Positions 35,170 to 43,819 of a stretch of DNA of 64,000 nt are shown here, piece after piece; position 1 is the stretch's first letter; each line of letters begins with the position of its first letter. The DNA is taken from contig NZ_JACHHH010000004.1 in assembly GCF_014202695.1 (NCBI RefSeq), positions 104,622-168,621 of the forward strand, written 5' to 3'. Both the position numbers and the translations under genes were made by a program. This DNA is from Oribacterium sinus (lineage in GTDB: Bacteria > Bacillota > Clostridia > Lachnospirales > Lachnospiraceae). The notes under the pieces were generated by a model, which saw only the letters and a program-made list of their open reading frames with translations, made no database searches and had not been told where the DNA came from.

Positions 35170-36130
35170 TTATTTACTATTTAGCTTCATAATTACCCAC
35201 TGACCTAATTTTGTTGAACCCTCATATCGAATAAGTCCTGCTTTCCTCATTTTATTTAAATGATAACGTACACCATCAACAGTAAGGTTTAATTTTTCTG
35301 CCATTTCGTTCGCGCTAATGTGAGGATTTTCAGCAATTATTTTAATAATTTCTTCCTGTTTTATGGTAGTTTTAGTAGTAGTTTTCGTGGTAGTTTTTTC
35401 ATAACTACTACTATTAAACTCATTCAAAAATTCTTTATTTATTCCTATAACTTCATTTGTATAGTTATCTTCTTCATTATCCGGGTAAAACTTAAGCTCA
35501 GGAGAACCATTTTCAAACAGTGCATCCTTTGCACGCCGTATACCTGAACCGTAAGACTCTATTAAGTTAAGGGAGAAGAACATATCTTTAAGTTCTTTGT
35601 TGAGATACTGCCTTCTATCAAAACTTCTGTCCTTGTTAAGAGCTTCAATGGTTACAGGAGGGAGTGGTCTATTATGATTTACAAAAGAACTTCTGTCCTT
35701 GTAAATATATATTCCTACATATTCAGGCGTATCGTATTCCTTATGTAAAATGGCATTCGTAGCAAGTTCCTCAAATGCTGTAAGAGGATAGTTATAGACA
35801 ATCTTATGCTCGATTTGATCTGCTTCTCGTATGGTATATGAAGCCATAATATTATCTTCAAAATATTTACTGACTTGTTTTGCCTGTATCCAAACCGGAC
35901 CGTCAAAATTCATTTTCAATCCCTTCAACTTTAGACTCTTTTATTCCCTCTATCGGTCTTTTAGGAATTGCTTTTTCTCCCGTTTCTTTATTATCGACTT
36001 CTTCAATACCAACAAACAATAAGCCTATCTCATTGTTCATATAGTTATTGGCAAAGGCACAAGCAGTTTTTAGAGGATTTTTTTCCACTTCGAAATTGGT
36101 AGGTACAGTATATTTATTAATCTTGATTGC
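35170..36130 (-). pseudogene. Broken RecG-like/AlbA_2 ATP-binding regulator
   Basis: The C-terminal 252 codons (35170-35928) are open and show the family block FDGPVWIQAKQVSKYF, TAFEELATNAILHKEYDTPE, LIESYGSGIRRAKDA and a winged helix (ISANEMAEKLNLTVDGVRYH). The AlbA_2 N-terminus (NPLKTACAFANNYMNNEIGL then LFVGIEE) is in another frame (35903-36088), and a segment between the two is lost. So a frameshift plus deletion has inactivated it, though the ATP-binding C-terminal half may still be made. Function of the intact family: DNA-binding regulators, often of mobile or stress genes. Confidence 0.7.
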
Positions 36131-36263
36131 TCCAAAACTCCGGCAGAAAGCTTAATATTTTTACATATAGACGTTCCATTTTATAAAATTATGAAATTCA
36201 AATTTTTATAAAATAGACAATAATAAGAAGAAAAAGTCTTTTATGGCTTACTCCACCGTAGCA

Positions 36264-36292
36264 TTGACATATACACGCTAAAAAGGTATATT
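36264..36292 (+). promoter_or_regulatory. Promoter of the higBA locus
   Basis: TTGACA (36264-36269), 17 bases, TATATT (36287-36292), a near-consensus sigma-A promoter that ends 8 bases before the higB start. Confidence 0.75.
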
Positions 36293-36299
36293 TTGATTT

Positions 36300-36441
36300 A
36301 TGATTACAACATGTAAGGACAAAGAAACTATCCGGTGATAGAGCAGGGCAATATAGTATTCGAATCAACAAACAATTTCGGCTGTGCTTTAGCTTTCATC
36401 TTGCAGAAGCCAGAAACGTTGAGATTGTGGATTACCACTAA
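36300..36441 (+). pseudogene. HigB toxin gene with internal deletion
   Basis: The first codons read MITTCKDKETIR then stop, the usual HigB N-terminus. In another frame the C-terminus is complete: KKLSGDRAGQYSIRINKQFR followed by LCFSFHLAEARNVEIVDYH and TAA. HigB toxins are about 92 residues; here only about 45 codons remain, so roughly half is deleted from the middle and the frame is broken. The toxin RNase is therefore dead while the antitoxin gene and promoter remain intact. Confidence 0.8.
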
Positions 36442-36453
36442 AAAGGAGAAGTT

Positions 36454-36753
36454 ATGGAATTAAATTATATTGAGCCACCAAGCATTGGTGAAATCCTTCG
36501 AGAAGAATTTATGGAGCCGATGGAACTAAGCGCATATGGCATTGCACAAGCAATTCATGTTCCTGTTTCCAGAATCCAAGACATTCTGCATAATAGACGA
36601 AAAATCACGATTGATACCTCTCTCCGACTCGCGAAGTTATTCGGTGTTTCGGATGAGTATTTCATCAATATGCAGAACGACATCGATATTCGAATGCAAA
36701 AAAGAAAGCTTGATCTCGAACTACAGCAAATTAAAACAATACAATATGCATAA
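36454..36753 (+). CDS. higA: HigA family antitoxin
   Basis: A 99-residue helix-turn-helix protein, with PPSIGEILREEFMEPMELSA then YGIAQAIHVPVSRIQDILHNRRKITIDTSLRLAKLFG, typical of HigA/VapI antitoxins. It binds its own promoter and normally neutralises HigB, which here is deleted (see 36300-36441). AAGGAG ribosome site 6 bases upstream. It could still act as a transcription regulator or guard against related toxins. Confidence 0.9.
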   Translation: MELNYIEPPSIGEILREEFMEPMELSAYGIAQAIHVPVSRIQDILHNRRKITIDTSLRLAKLFGVSDEYFINMQNDIDIRMQKRKLDLELQQIKTIQYA

Positions 36754-36787
36754 TGGTACTATAAAAGAGAATTGTAGCAAGAATGTA

Positions 36788-36897
36788 GCAGGCTCAGATT
36801 ACCCCTCTTTCAGCTCTATATTGCATACAACATAGTTTTTATATTTACAGTTTCTTTTGTTAGAAGGGAGTATCGCAAGTCTGCGGTACTCCCTTGT
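36788..36897 (+). repeat. Right half of the large palindromic repeat plus hairpin
   Basis: GCAGGCTCAGATTACCCCTC through TTTACAGTTTCTTTT matches 34929-35015 closely. The hairpin AAGGGAGTATCGC/GCGGTACTCCCTT (36864-36895) follows, as at 35019-35054. The matching left half is absent. Confidence 0.75.
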
Positions 36898-36980
36898 TCT
36901 TTCCATCCTTTACCTTTATAATGGAAAAAACATTTTATAAAAATGTGCATTTACACAAAAATATAAAATAGGAGAAACCT

Positions 36981-38279
36981 ATGGAAGTGCAAAGACCAAG
37001 ATATTTAAAGCGTTTAATCAATAAAAAGGATAATGGAAGGGTAAAAATCATCACCGGTATTCGACGATGCGGAAAGTCTTACCTATTATTCACTCTGTAT
37101 AAAAAATATTTGCTTAGTCTTGGTATCAAAGAGGAACAAATCATTACTATAGCTTTGGATGAGCTTCACAACATGCAGTATAGAAATCCCCTTACGCTGG
37201 ATGCTTACCTTCGGGAGCGCATGCAGCCGGAACAAAACTACTACATCTTTATTGACGAGATTCAATTTGTGGAAGAAGTAGAGAATCCTTATATCAAAAA
37301 CAGTGAAAATAAAATTGGCTTTGTAGACCTTGTTTTAGGCCTGATGAAACTTCCCAATGCGGATATTTACATTACCGGCAGCAATTCAAAGATGCTGTCC
37401 TCTGATGTTCTGACTCAGTTTCGGGACAGAGGGGATGAAATTCGAGTATATCCCTTTTCCTTTGCAGAGTTTTCCTCCTGCTATGAGGGAGATCCCAGAC
37501 TGGCTTTCGAAGAATATTGTCTATATGGCGGGATGCCTACCGTCCTTAGCAGGAAAACGCCGGAAGAAAAAAGCGAATATCTGAAAAATCTCTTTCAGAA
37601 TACCTATATTAAAGATGTGATGGAGAGGAACCGTATTGGCAAAGAAGCCTTTATCCTGGAAGATTTACTGGATATTGTTTCCTCTTCCATTGGCTCCCTT
37701 ACCAATCCAAGAAAGCTGGAAAATACCTTTCAATCGGAAAAAAATATCAAAATCTCTCAGCTAACTATCAGCACTTATTTGGATTATTTTATTGATGCCT
37801 TTTTGATGGAAAAAGCCAGAAGATTTGATGTGAAAGGGAAAAAATACATTTCTTCACCCTACAAATATTATTTTTCCGACATCGGTCTCAGAAATGCCAG
37901 ACTGAATTTTAGACAAAACGAAATGACGCACATTATGGAAAATGTCATTTACAACGAACTCCGTATGCGTGGCTTAAATGTGGACGTGGGCGTAGTGGAG
38001 CAAAACTATAAAAATGAAGAGGGCAAAAGAGCACGGAAAAATCTGGAAATTGATTTTATAGTGAAAAGAGGAAGTAATAAATATTATATTCAGTCAGCCT
38101 TACATGTAGACAGTCCGGAGAAAAGAGCACAGGAAACAGCCTCCTTAAAGCAGTCCGGAGATTTCTTTAGAAAAATAGTCGTTGTAAAAGACTATATCCT
38201 CCCAAAGCATGATGAAGACGGTATTCTTTACCTTGGCGTAGAGCAGTTTTTGCTGGATGAAGGAGCTATAGATTTATAG
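36981..38279 (+). CDS. AAA ATPase with DUF4143 domain (second copy type)
   Basis: The 432-residue protein has Walker A GIRRCGKSYL near residue 28, Walker B YYIFIDEIQF, a sensor-like ITGSNSKML, and the DUF4143 C-terminal part with LEIDFIVKRGSNKYYIQSAL. It is similar in layout but not close in sequence to the ATPase at 24804-26144. A short upstream segment holds AGGAGA as ribosome site. The stop is followed at once by the palindromic repeat. Target and partner are unknown. Confidence 0.83.
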   Translation: MEVQRPRYLKRLINKKDNGRVKIITGIRRCGKSYLLFTLYKKYLLSLGIKEEQIITIALDELHNMQYRNPLTLDAYLRERMQPEQNYYIFIDEIQFVEEVENPYIKNSENKIGFVDLVLGLMKLPNADIYITGSNSKMLSSDVLTQFRDRGDEIRVYPFSFAEFSSCYEGDPRLAFEEYCLYGGMPTVLSRKTPEEKSEYLKNLFQNTYIKDVMERNRIGKEAFILEDLLDIVSSSIGSLTNPRKLENTFQSEKNIKISQLTISTYLDYFIDAFLMEKARRFDVKGKKYISSPYKYYFSDIGLRNARLNFRQNEMTHIMENVIYNELRMRGLNVDVGVVEQNYKNEEGKRARKNLEIDFIVKRGSNKYYIQSALHVDSPEKRAQETASLKQSGDFFRKIVVVKDYILPKHDEDGILYLGVEQFLLDEGAIDL

Positions 38280-38297
38280 AAAGCCTATGAAGTGAAG

Positions 38298-38582
38298 GAC
38301 TGTATAAACAATGAGTGGAAGCGACAGATGCAGTATGGGGCTGTAATAGGGACAATCTGAGCCCGCCGGTACTTGCGAAAAACAAAGGTACTGCAGTTTT
38401 TCGCTTAGTACCGCTGCAGGGCGAGGTTAGCGGGAGCGTGTCCCGAATACAGCCCCATACTGCATCAGAGCGCACTGTTACAAAAAATACAGTCCCTCAC
38501 TGCGAAGGCGAAGTTAGCGGGAGCGTGCCCGATTTCATGTCCATACTGCATCGGAGCTTATTTCTTTAATAGTTACAGTCCC
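38298..38582 (-). repeat. Large palindromic repeat, reverse orientation, plus an extra half
   Basis: The core 38328-38466 is nearly identical to the reverse complement of 34745-34884. Outer ends GGACTGTAT (38298-38306) and ATACAGTCC (38487-38495) close it. A further half (38500-38582) with GCGAAGTTAGCGGGAGCGTG repeats the conserved block and one arm. The whole fills the gap between the convergent ATPase and SIS-domain genes; no gene lies here. Confidence 0.85.
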
Positions 38583-38584
38583 CC

Positions 38585-39259
38585 TTATGCGGCAAAGAAA
38601 TACCTCTCCAGCATCAAACACAAAGCATGATAAATCGGCAGATGCAACTCCTGAATCTGATACGTCTCATTGGACGGCGCAATCAAAGAAAGGTCCGCAA
38701 TCGCTCTGCCCTTTCCCCCGTCCTTTCCTGTCAGTAAAATGCTGGGGATGCCCATAGCCTTGGCAAGCTTTAGCGCATAAGAAACATTTTTGGCATTTCC
38801 GGAGGTGCTGATACAAAAGAGCAGATCCTCCGGCCTACCGTAGCCAAGGAGACACTGGGCATAAAACAGCGTTTCGTCCTGGTCATTGCTGAAGGCAGTG
38901 TGCAGTGCAGTTTGACTGCTGAAGGAAATGGCAGGTAGTCCCTGCTCCAAATGCTTTTCGAAGTAAGAGGCCTCCTCTTCTCCGAAGAGCTTTTTTACGT
39001 TGGACAGAAGTTCAGGCGCCAAAGGGCGCTTACTGCAAAAGGCCTTCATCAGCTCGCCTACGATATGATCCGTATCTGCGGAGCTGCCCCCGTTACCGCA
39101 TAACAGAAGCTTGCCTCCCTTATCGTAGCTATCCCGCATCATGGTAAAAGCCTGCCAGATATTCTCTTCGATTCCGGAAAGTACCGGGTAACGCTGTATC
39201 AGGAGAGTCAATTCCTCCCTCGCCTGTTCTTCTTTTTTGTTCTTTATTTCTATAGCCAT
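38585..39259 (-). CDS. gmhA: Sedoheptulose-7-phosphate isomerase-like SIS protein (GmhA)
   Basis: A 224-residue SIS-domain isomerase with LLLCGNGGSSADTDHIVGEL (phosphosugar-binding loop), and FCISTSGNAKNVSYALKLAK. It converts sedoheptulose 7-phosphate to D-glycero-D-manno-heptose 7-phosphate, the first step of the pathway completed by HddC and GmhB encoded 4-5 kb upstream. The C-terminal HLPIYHALCLMLERYF is typical. It is now separated from them by accessory genes and lies on the opposite strand. The kinase HddA is not in the window. Confidence 0.85.
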   Translation of the reverse strand: MAIEIKNKKEEQAREELTLLIQRYPVLSGIEENIWQAFTMMRDSYDKGGKLLLCGNGGSSADTDHIVGELMKAFCSKRPLAPELLSNVKKLFGEEEASYFEKHLEQGLPAISFSSQTALHTAFSNDQDETLFYAQCLLGYGRPEDLLFCISTSGNAKNVSYALKLAKAMGIPSILLTGKDGGKGRAIADLSLIAPSNETYQIQELHLPIYHALCLMLERYFFAA

Positions 39260-39467
39260 TGCCCATTCCTCCTTTGAACTTCGGTATTTCTTTTACGGAA
39301 AATGTATTTTTCTTCTTTTAACTTCTATCAATCCTCATTGTAGCGTATTTTTCATTTCCAGTCTTTTCTTCTTTCTGATTTTTTGCCTATTTTTTGGAAA
39401 AATAAGAAAAAGGAGCAAAAGTGAAAAAGAAGTTCTTGCAATCTTGTATACAAAGTAATAGAATCAC

Positions 39468-39487
39468 TTGTAAGGATAACCTTACAA
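39468..39487. promoter_or_regulatory. Candidate DtxR/MntR-type operator
   Basis: TTGTAAGGATAACCTTACAA is a perfect 8-bp inverted repeat with a 4-base centre. The TAAGG-N4-CCTTA core resembles DtxR-family operators. It lies about 245 bp before the metal importer, whose operon encodes a DtxR-type regulator. Confidence 0.55.
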
Positions 39488-39584
39488 AAAGAATAAAGCT
39501 TCTCAAATAATACAAGTAAAATACTAAACTTGATAAATAATACTGATTATGCATTCGAGGAGTAGTAATGGAGAAGCAACAGTT

Positions 39585-39696
39585 AGAAAGTAGCAATTAA
39601 AAAGTAGTAATCAAAAAGTAGCAATCAAAAAGTAGTAATCAAAAAACAGCAATTAAAAAGTAGCAATCAAGAAATAACAATCAAGAAACAGCAATA
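39585..39696. repeat. 14-bp A-rich tandem repeat, eight copies
   Basis: Eight contiguous 14-bp units of the form AAAAAGTAGCAATC, degenerating towards the right end (AAGAAACAGCAATA). They occupy the leader just before the importer's lipoprotein gene. The short frame MEKQQLESSN runs into them, but I see no real gene. The rest of the 39260-39731 gap is AT-rich with the operator above. Confidence 0.85.
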
Positions 39697-39731
39697 CGAA
39701 AACGAAAAATCAAAGGAAAGGAAAAACAACA

Positions 39732-40820
39732 ATGAACAAGAAAGTCTCCTACGGAAAGCTCATATTCCAACGACTCCTGGGCTTGGTTCTGGTGACTGCC
39801 CTCTCCGCAGGTTGTGGAGCAGCCATGGAAAGCCAATCCGGAAGTCTATCCAAAAACCAATCCACCAATAAAGCGGAAGATCATTCTACAGACGCAAACT
39901 CCCCGGAAGCAAAGTCTCCTGATGCAAACTCGACAGACGAAAAATCCAAAGACGCAAGCTCCACCGGCGCAAAGGATAAGCTCAAGCTCTGCGTCACCAC
40001 CAGCTTCTTAGAGGATATGGCGGAGGTGCTGGGAGGAGACAGCGTGGAAATCAGCTGCATTATCCCAAGAGGAGAGGATCCCCACACCTACGAGGCGAAG
40101 CCCGAGGACTTAAAGAAGATGCAGAGTGCCCAGCTGCTTTTCTACCACGGCTTACACTTTGAGGGGAAAATGCAGGATGCTCTGAAGGCACAGGGGGGCG
40201 TCATGGTTTCCAAGGACTTTCCGGAGGATAAGGTCATTCAGGCCTTCCAAGGAGAAGATGTGCCGGATCCCCATTTTTGGTTTGACCAAGACCTGTATGC
40301 ACAGGCAGTCTCCACCATGGCGGCAACTTTGGAAGAAAAGCTTCCGGAGGAAAAATCTATTATCGAAGAAAGAAAAGAAGCCTATCAAAAAGAACTGGAA
40401 GAGCTGAAAGCATACACCAAGAAAAGACTGGCGGAGATTCCTGAGAAGAGTAGAGTCTTGCTTACCCCCCACGATGCCTTCCAGTATTTTTCCAGAGCCT
40501 ACGGTATAGAAGTGAAAGCGCCCCAAGGGGTAAGCACGGACGGCGAAGTGTCCGCCTATGATATGGCGGAAACCGCGCAATTTATCGTAGACCATAAGAT
40601 TAAAGCCATTTTCACGGAATCCACTACCGACCCCCAGCGCATGAAGAAGCTCCAGGAATCCTGCAAGGAAAAGGGCTTTTCCGTAGAGGTGGTGGAAGGA
40701 GACAAGGAAGGAGAGGGCGGACTCTTTAGCGACTCCTTGGGACTCCGAGGAGAGGCGGGAGACACGTACCTCACTATGGTACGCTACAACGTAGACCTGA
40801 TTGTAGACCACCTGAAATAG
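39732..40820 (+). CDS. Metal ABC transporter substrate-binding lipoprotein (TroA-like)
   Basis: The N-terminus has a lipoprotein signal (LVLVTALSAGC, Cys28). A Ser/Asp/Ala-rich spacer of about 45 residues follows with SPDANSTDEKSKDASSTGAK-type repeats. The metal-binding domain shows GEDPHTYE, YHGLHFEGKM, DPHFWFD, LTPHDAFQYFSRAYGIEVK and IFTESTTD, the His/His/His/Asp set of cluster A-I proteins such as TroA and ZnuA. It delivers Mn2+ or Zn2+ to the permease. First gene of a five-gene operon. Confidence 0.9.
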   Translation: MNKKVSYGKLIFQRLLGLVLVTALSAGCGAAMESQSGSLSKNQSTNKAEDHSTDANSPEAKSPDANSTDEKSKDASSTGAKDKLKLCVTTSFLEDMAEVLGGDSVEISCIIPRGEDPHTYEAKPEDLKKMQSAQLLFYHGLHFEGKMQDALKAQGGVMVSKDFPEDKVIQAFQGEDVPDPHFWFDQDLYAQAVSTMAATLEEKLPEEKSIIEERKEAYQKELEELKAYTKKRLAEIPEKSRVLLTPHDAFQYFSRAYGIEVKAPQGVSTDGEVSAYDMAETAQFIVDHKIKAIFTESTTDPQRMKKLQESCKEKGFSVEVVEGDKEGEGGLFSDSLGLRGEAGDTYLTMVRYNVDLIVDHLK

Positions 40821-40832
40821 AAGGAGAAGAGG

Positions 40833-41621
40833 ATGGATGCAGAGAACTTTTCCTTGGCGCAATTCTCCCACGCACAAGCCGGTAGTGAAGCCATGCTTAC
40901 GAACACGTCTGTGATGCCCTCCGCCATTTCCTGTCAGGGACTTTCCGTCTCCTACGGGGAAAAGGAAGTGCTGTCCCGACTATCCGTAGAGATTCCGGAA
41001 GGAAGTATGACCGCCATTATCGGGCCCAACGGCGCCGGAAAAAGCACTTGGATGAAGGCGGTGCTGGGGCTTCTTCCGAAAAATGCCGGAACCGTCCGCA
41101 TTTTCGGAGAAGAAGGGAAAAAAGCAAAAAATTACCTTTCCTATATTCCGCAAAGCACCAAGGTAAATTGGGACTTTCCCATCACTGTGGAAGAGGTGGT
41201 AGAGATGGCGTCCTACAAAAAACGAGGCTGGTTTCTTCCTATTAGAAATGAGGATCGGGAGAAAAGAGACAAGGCACTGGAGGAAATGGGCTTAACAGAA
41301 CTACGAAAACGGCAGATTAGCCAACTTTCCGGAGGGCAGAAGCAGAAGGTTTTCCTGGCGAGAGCTCTGGCGGAAGAAGCCAAACTCTTCCTATTAGATG
41401 AGCCCTTCGCCGCCATTGACCAAAAAAGCGAACGAAGCATCACGGAAAAGCTGAAGGAATTCAAGAAAATGGGAAAGACCATCCTCTGCATCCACCACGA
41501 TCTGAGCCGTTTGCAGGAGAACTTTGATTATATCCTGTGGATTAAGGCGGGAAGTTACGGCTTCGGAAGAGCTGAAGAGGTATTGAGCCCTGAAAACGTA
41601 GAAGCTATTTTTTCATACTAA
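40833..41621 (+). CDS. Metal ABC transporter ATPase (TroB/MntB-like)
   Basis: A 262-residue ATPase: Walker A GPNGAGKST, Q-loop YIPQSTKVNWDFPITVEEVV, signature LSGGQKQKVFLARAL, Walker B LFLLDEPFAAID. The WDFPITV segment is typical of Mn/Zn importers. The first ~30 residues (MDAENFSLAQFSHAQAGSEA...) are an atypical extension; an internal start at ATG 40893 would remove part of it. It lies 12 bases after the lipoprotein gene. Confidence 0.92.
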   Translation: MDAENFSLAQFSHAQAGSEAMLTNTSVMPSAISCQGLSVSYGEKEVLSRLSVEIPEGSMTAIIGPNGAGKSTWMKAVLGLLPKNAGTVRIFGEEGKKAKNYLSYIPQSTKVNWDFPITVEEVVEMASYKKRGWFLPIRNEDREKRDKALEEMGLTELRKRQISQLSGGQKQKVFLARALAEEAKLFLLDEPFAAIDQKSERSITEKLKEFKKMGKTILCIHHDLSRLQENFDYILWIKAGSYGFGRAEEVLSPENVEAIFSY

Positions 41622-41721
41622 ACCGTGTCTGCATAAGAAAATTGCTATTTCTCCATAAGAGGCTTGCACTATAAATGAGATTTCCCGATACAGCAAGCTT
41701 CCCCATAGAAAGCGAAAGCCT

Positions 41722-42594
41722 ATGTTCTTTTTATCCTATGATTTCTTTGTGATTGCCCTCCCCCTGGGGGTGCTGGCTCTCAGTGCTGCCCTCATCGGAG
41801 GAATTCTTCTCTATAAAAAGCAAAGCCTGCTGGGAGATGCCCTGGGACACGGCACCTATCCCGGTGTCATACTGGCCTATATGCTCTTTGCCACCAAGTC
41901 CCCTAAGATTCTGGCACTGGGCGCTGCGTTTACAGCCTTTTGTACTCTCCGCATTATCCAAAGCCTCACGAAGGGAGGGCAGGGGATGCGGGGAGAAAGC
42001 GCCCTGGCGCTAAGCCTAAGCGGAATGTTCGGACTGGGAATGGTTTTAAAAACTGTAATCACGGGAAATCCCCACTTTGCCAAAGCCTCCCAATCCGGCC
42101 TGAAAAGCTTTCTCTTCGGCTCCGCAGCCTTCCTGCAGAAGGAAGACTTTGTTCTGATTCTCTTCTGGAGCTTGTTTAGCCTAAGTCTTTTCTTCTTATT
42201 TAGAAGGGCATTTTGCCTATATTGCTTTGATCCGGAATATGGAGAATTTCTGGGGGTGGAGGAGAGGAAAATGCATATCCTGCTCCGGTTTCTTCTGATT
42301 CCCCTCCTTGCCTTGGGCATCAAGATGCTGGGGGTGCTTCTGATGGCATCCTTTTTGGTTCTGCCAATGCTTTTTGCCAGAGAGCTGTCCGGAAGGCGAA
42401 ACGTCATTTTCCTGCTGGCGGGACTGCTATCCCTATTCTATTCCCTATTGGGAACAGGCCTAAGCCTAAGCCAAAAAGGCTTTTCCACCGGAGCCGGCAT
42501 CATCGTACTGATGGGGGGAAGCCTTATGCTACTGCTTATCCTGAAAGAGCTCCGTGCCGGCATCCAAAGCTTAGGTCACAAAACATTGTCATGA
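41722..42594 (+). CDS. Metal ABC transporter permease (first)
   Basis: A 290-residue ABC-3 family membrane protein with about eight hydrophobic helices. LLGDALGHGTYPGVILAYML is the family motif near the first helices, and a cytoplasmic LGVEE segment contacts the ATPase. Corresponds to TroC. There are 100 bases between the ATPase gene and this one. Its 3' end runs into a 24-bp tandem repeat. Confidence 0.9.
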   Translation: MFFLSYDFFVIALPLGVLALSAALIGGILLYKKQSLLGDALGHGTYPGVILAYMLFATKSPKILALGAAFTAFCTLRIIQSLTKGGQGMRGESALALSLSGMFGLGMVLKTVITGNPHFAKASQSGLKSFLFGSAAFLQKEDFVLILFWSLFSLSLFFLFRRAFCLYCFDPEYGEFLGVEERKMHILLRFLLIPLLALGIKMLGVLLMASFLVLPMLFARELSGRRNVIFLLAGLLSLFYSLLGTGLSLSQKGFSTGAGIIVLMGGSLMLLLILKELRAGIQSLGHKTLS

Positions 42595-42598
42595 AACT

Positions 42599-42713
42599 AC
42601 TGAAAAGTTTCTTTCTGAAACCACTGAAAAGTTTCTTTCTGAAACCACTGAAAAGTTTCTTTCTGAAACCACTGAAAAGTTTCTTCCTAAAACCACTGAA
42701 AAGTTTCTTCCCA
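42599..42713. repeat. 24-bp tandem repeat, nearly five copies, between permease genes
   Basis: Units start at 42599, 42623, 42647, 42671 and 42695 (last partial). The unit is ACTGAAAAGTTTCTTTCTGA then AACC; the last two carry small changes. GAAAC-N9-GTTTC can form a hairpin in each junction. No spacers, so it is not CRISPR. It makes up the gap between the two permease genes and must be transcribed. Confidence 0.9.
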
Positions 42714-42728
42714 TAAGAAAGGAGTGCC

Positions 42729-43574
42729 ATGCCGGAAATCTGTCTGGTCTTTCTTCTCTGCGCTATAGCCACAGGCATGCTCAGTCCATATGTCTATTAT
42801 AGAAATTGCAGTATGTCCATAGATGCCCTGTCCCACACCTCTCTATTGGGGATCGTCCTAAGCTTTAGCCTCATCAAAGACCTGTCCTCCCCCCTACTGA
42901 TTTTGGGCACAGGGGTTTTCGCCCTCTTCACCTTCTATTGCATAGAATTGCTACAGGAAAAGCTTCGTTGGAAAAGAGAGGAGAGCCTGGGCTTTCTCTT
43001 CCCCCTCTTCTTTGCCCTGGGCATACTCCTATTAAGCCTATACTACCGGAACGTCCATTTGGACACGGATATGGTGCTGATGGGAAATCCCTTCCTGATA
43101 CCCTTCCAAAGAACGCTGGGGATGCCTGTCGCTTTTTGGAAAATGTTGTTCTGTCTAGTCTTAAACACCGCCTTTCTGCTGATTAGCTACCGTCCCATGA
43201 AGAAGCTGCTTTTTGAAGGAGAGGAGGCGGGGCAAATGTCAAAAAGTCAAAGACGTCTTCATTATGCCCTGCTCTTTTGCATCGTCATCACAAGCATATC
43301 CTCCTTTGATACGGTGGGAGGAATCCTGACCATTTCCCTCTTTGTAGCTCCCATTGCCGTGGCAAGACTATACAGCAGGAATCTGCGGGAATGTATTCTC
43401 TATAGCATAGCCTTTGCTCTGCTACACGCTATAGTGGCGTTAATGCTATCCTTTCGCTTCAACATCTCTCTATCCGGATGCTGCGCCTTTGTCGGTATGC
43501 TGGACGGGTTGATACAAAATGAATGGAAGAAGGCACATCGAAAAGGAGCTACCATTCCTATAAAAGCCGGGTGA
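42729..43574 (+). CDS. Metal ABC transporter permease (second)
   Basis: A 281-residue ABC-3 permease with eight or nine hydrophobic helices; MSIDALSHTSLLGIVLSFSL is the counterpart of the conserved DALSH motif. TroD-like, forming a heterodimer with the upstream permease. Within the C-terminal half, SSFDTVGGILTISLFVAPIA is the typical conserved loop and helix. AAGGAG ribosome site before ATG 42729. Confidence 0.9.
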   Translation: MPEICLVFLLCAIATGMLSPYVYYRNCSMSIDALSHTSLLGIVLSFSLIKDLSSPLLILGTGVFALFTFYCIELLQEKLRWKREESLGFLFPLFFALGILLLSLYYRNVHLDTDMVLMGNPFLIPFQRTLGMPVAFWKMLFCLVLNTAFLLISYRPMKKLLFEGEEAGQMSKSQRRLHYALLFCIVITSISSFDTVGGILTISLFVAPIAVARLYSRNLRECILYSIAFALLHAIVALMLSFRFNISLSGCCAFVGMLDGLIQNEWKKAHRKGATIPIKAG

Positions 43575-43819
43575 TTTTATAGAGAAGAAGGCAGCCATAG
43601 TCTATTTTCACAAAGCAAAAAACTTGCAATTTAAGAATATTGCTTAAATAAATGGCGTGAAAATATTAAAATGGGGAATAATGACGGAAACGCTTGCGTT
43701 TTATTTAGAAAGGGTTTATATTCCCTGTAATGGAGAAGAAAAAAATTGAATAATTGCGACTATGCAACACAGAAAAAGAAAGGAAGAGGTCTGTAGTAAG
43801 AGTCTATACAGGAGGCCAG

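Noticed and set aside
36536..36835. 99-codon frame overlapping higA
   Set aside because: Out-of-frame shadow of higA continuing into the repeat; no motif.
42599..42713. 24-bp repeats as a CRISPR array
   Set aside because: No spacers; simple tandem array between permease genes.
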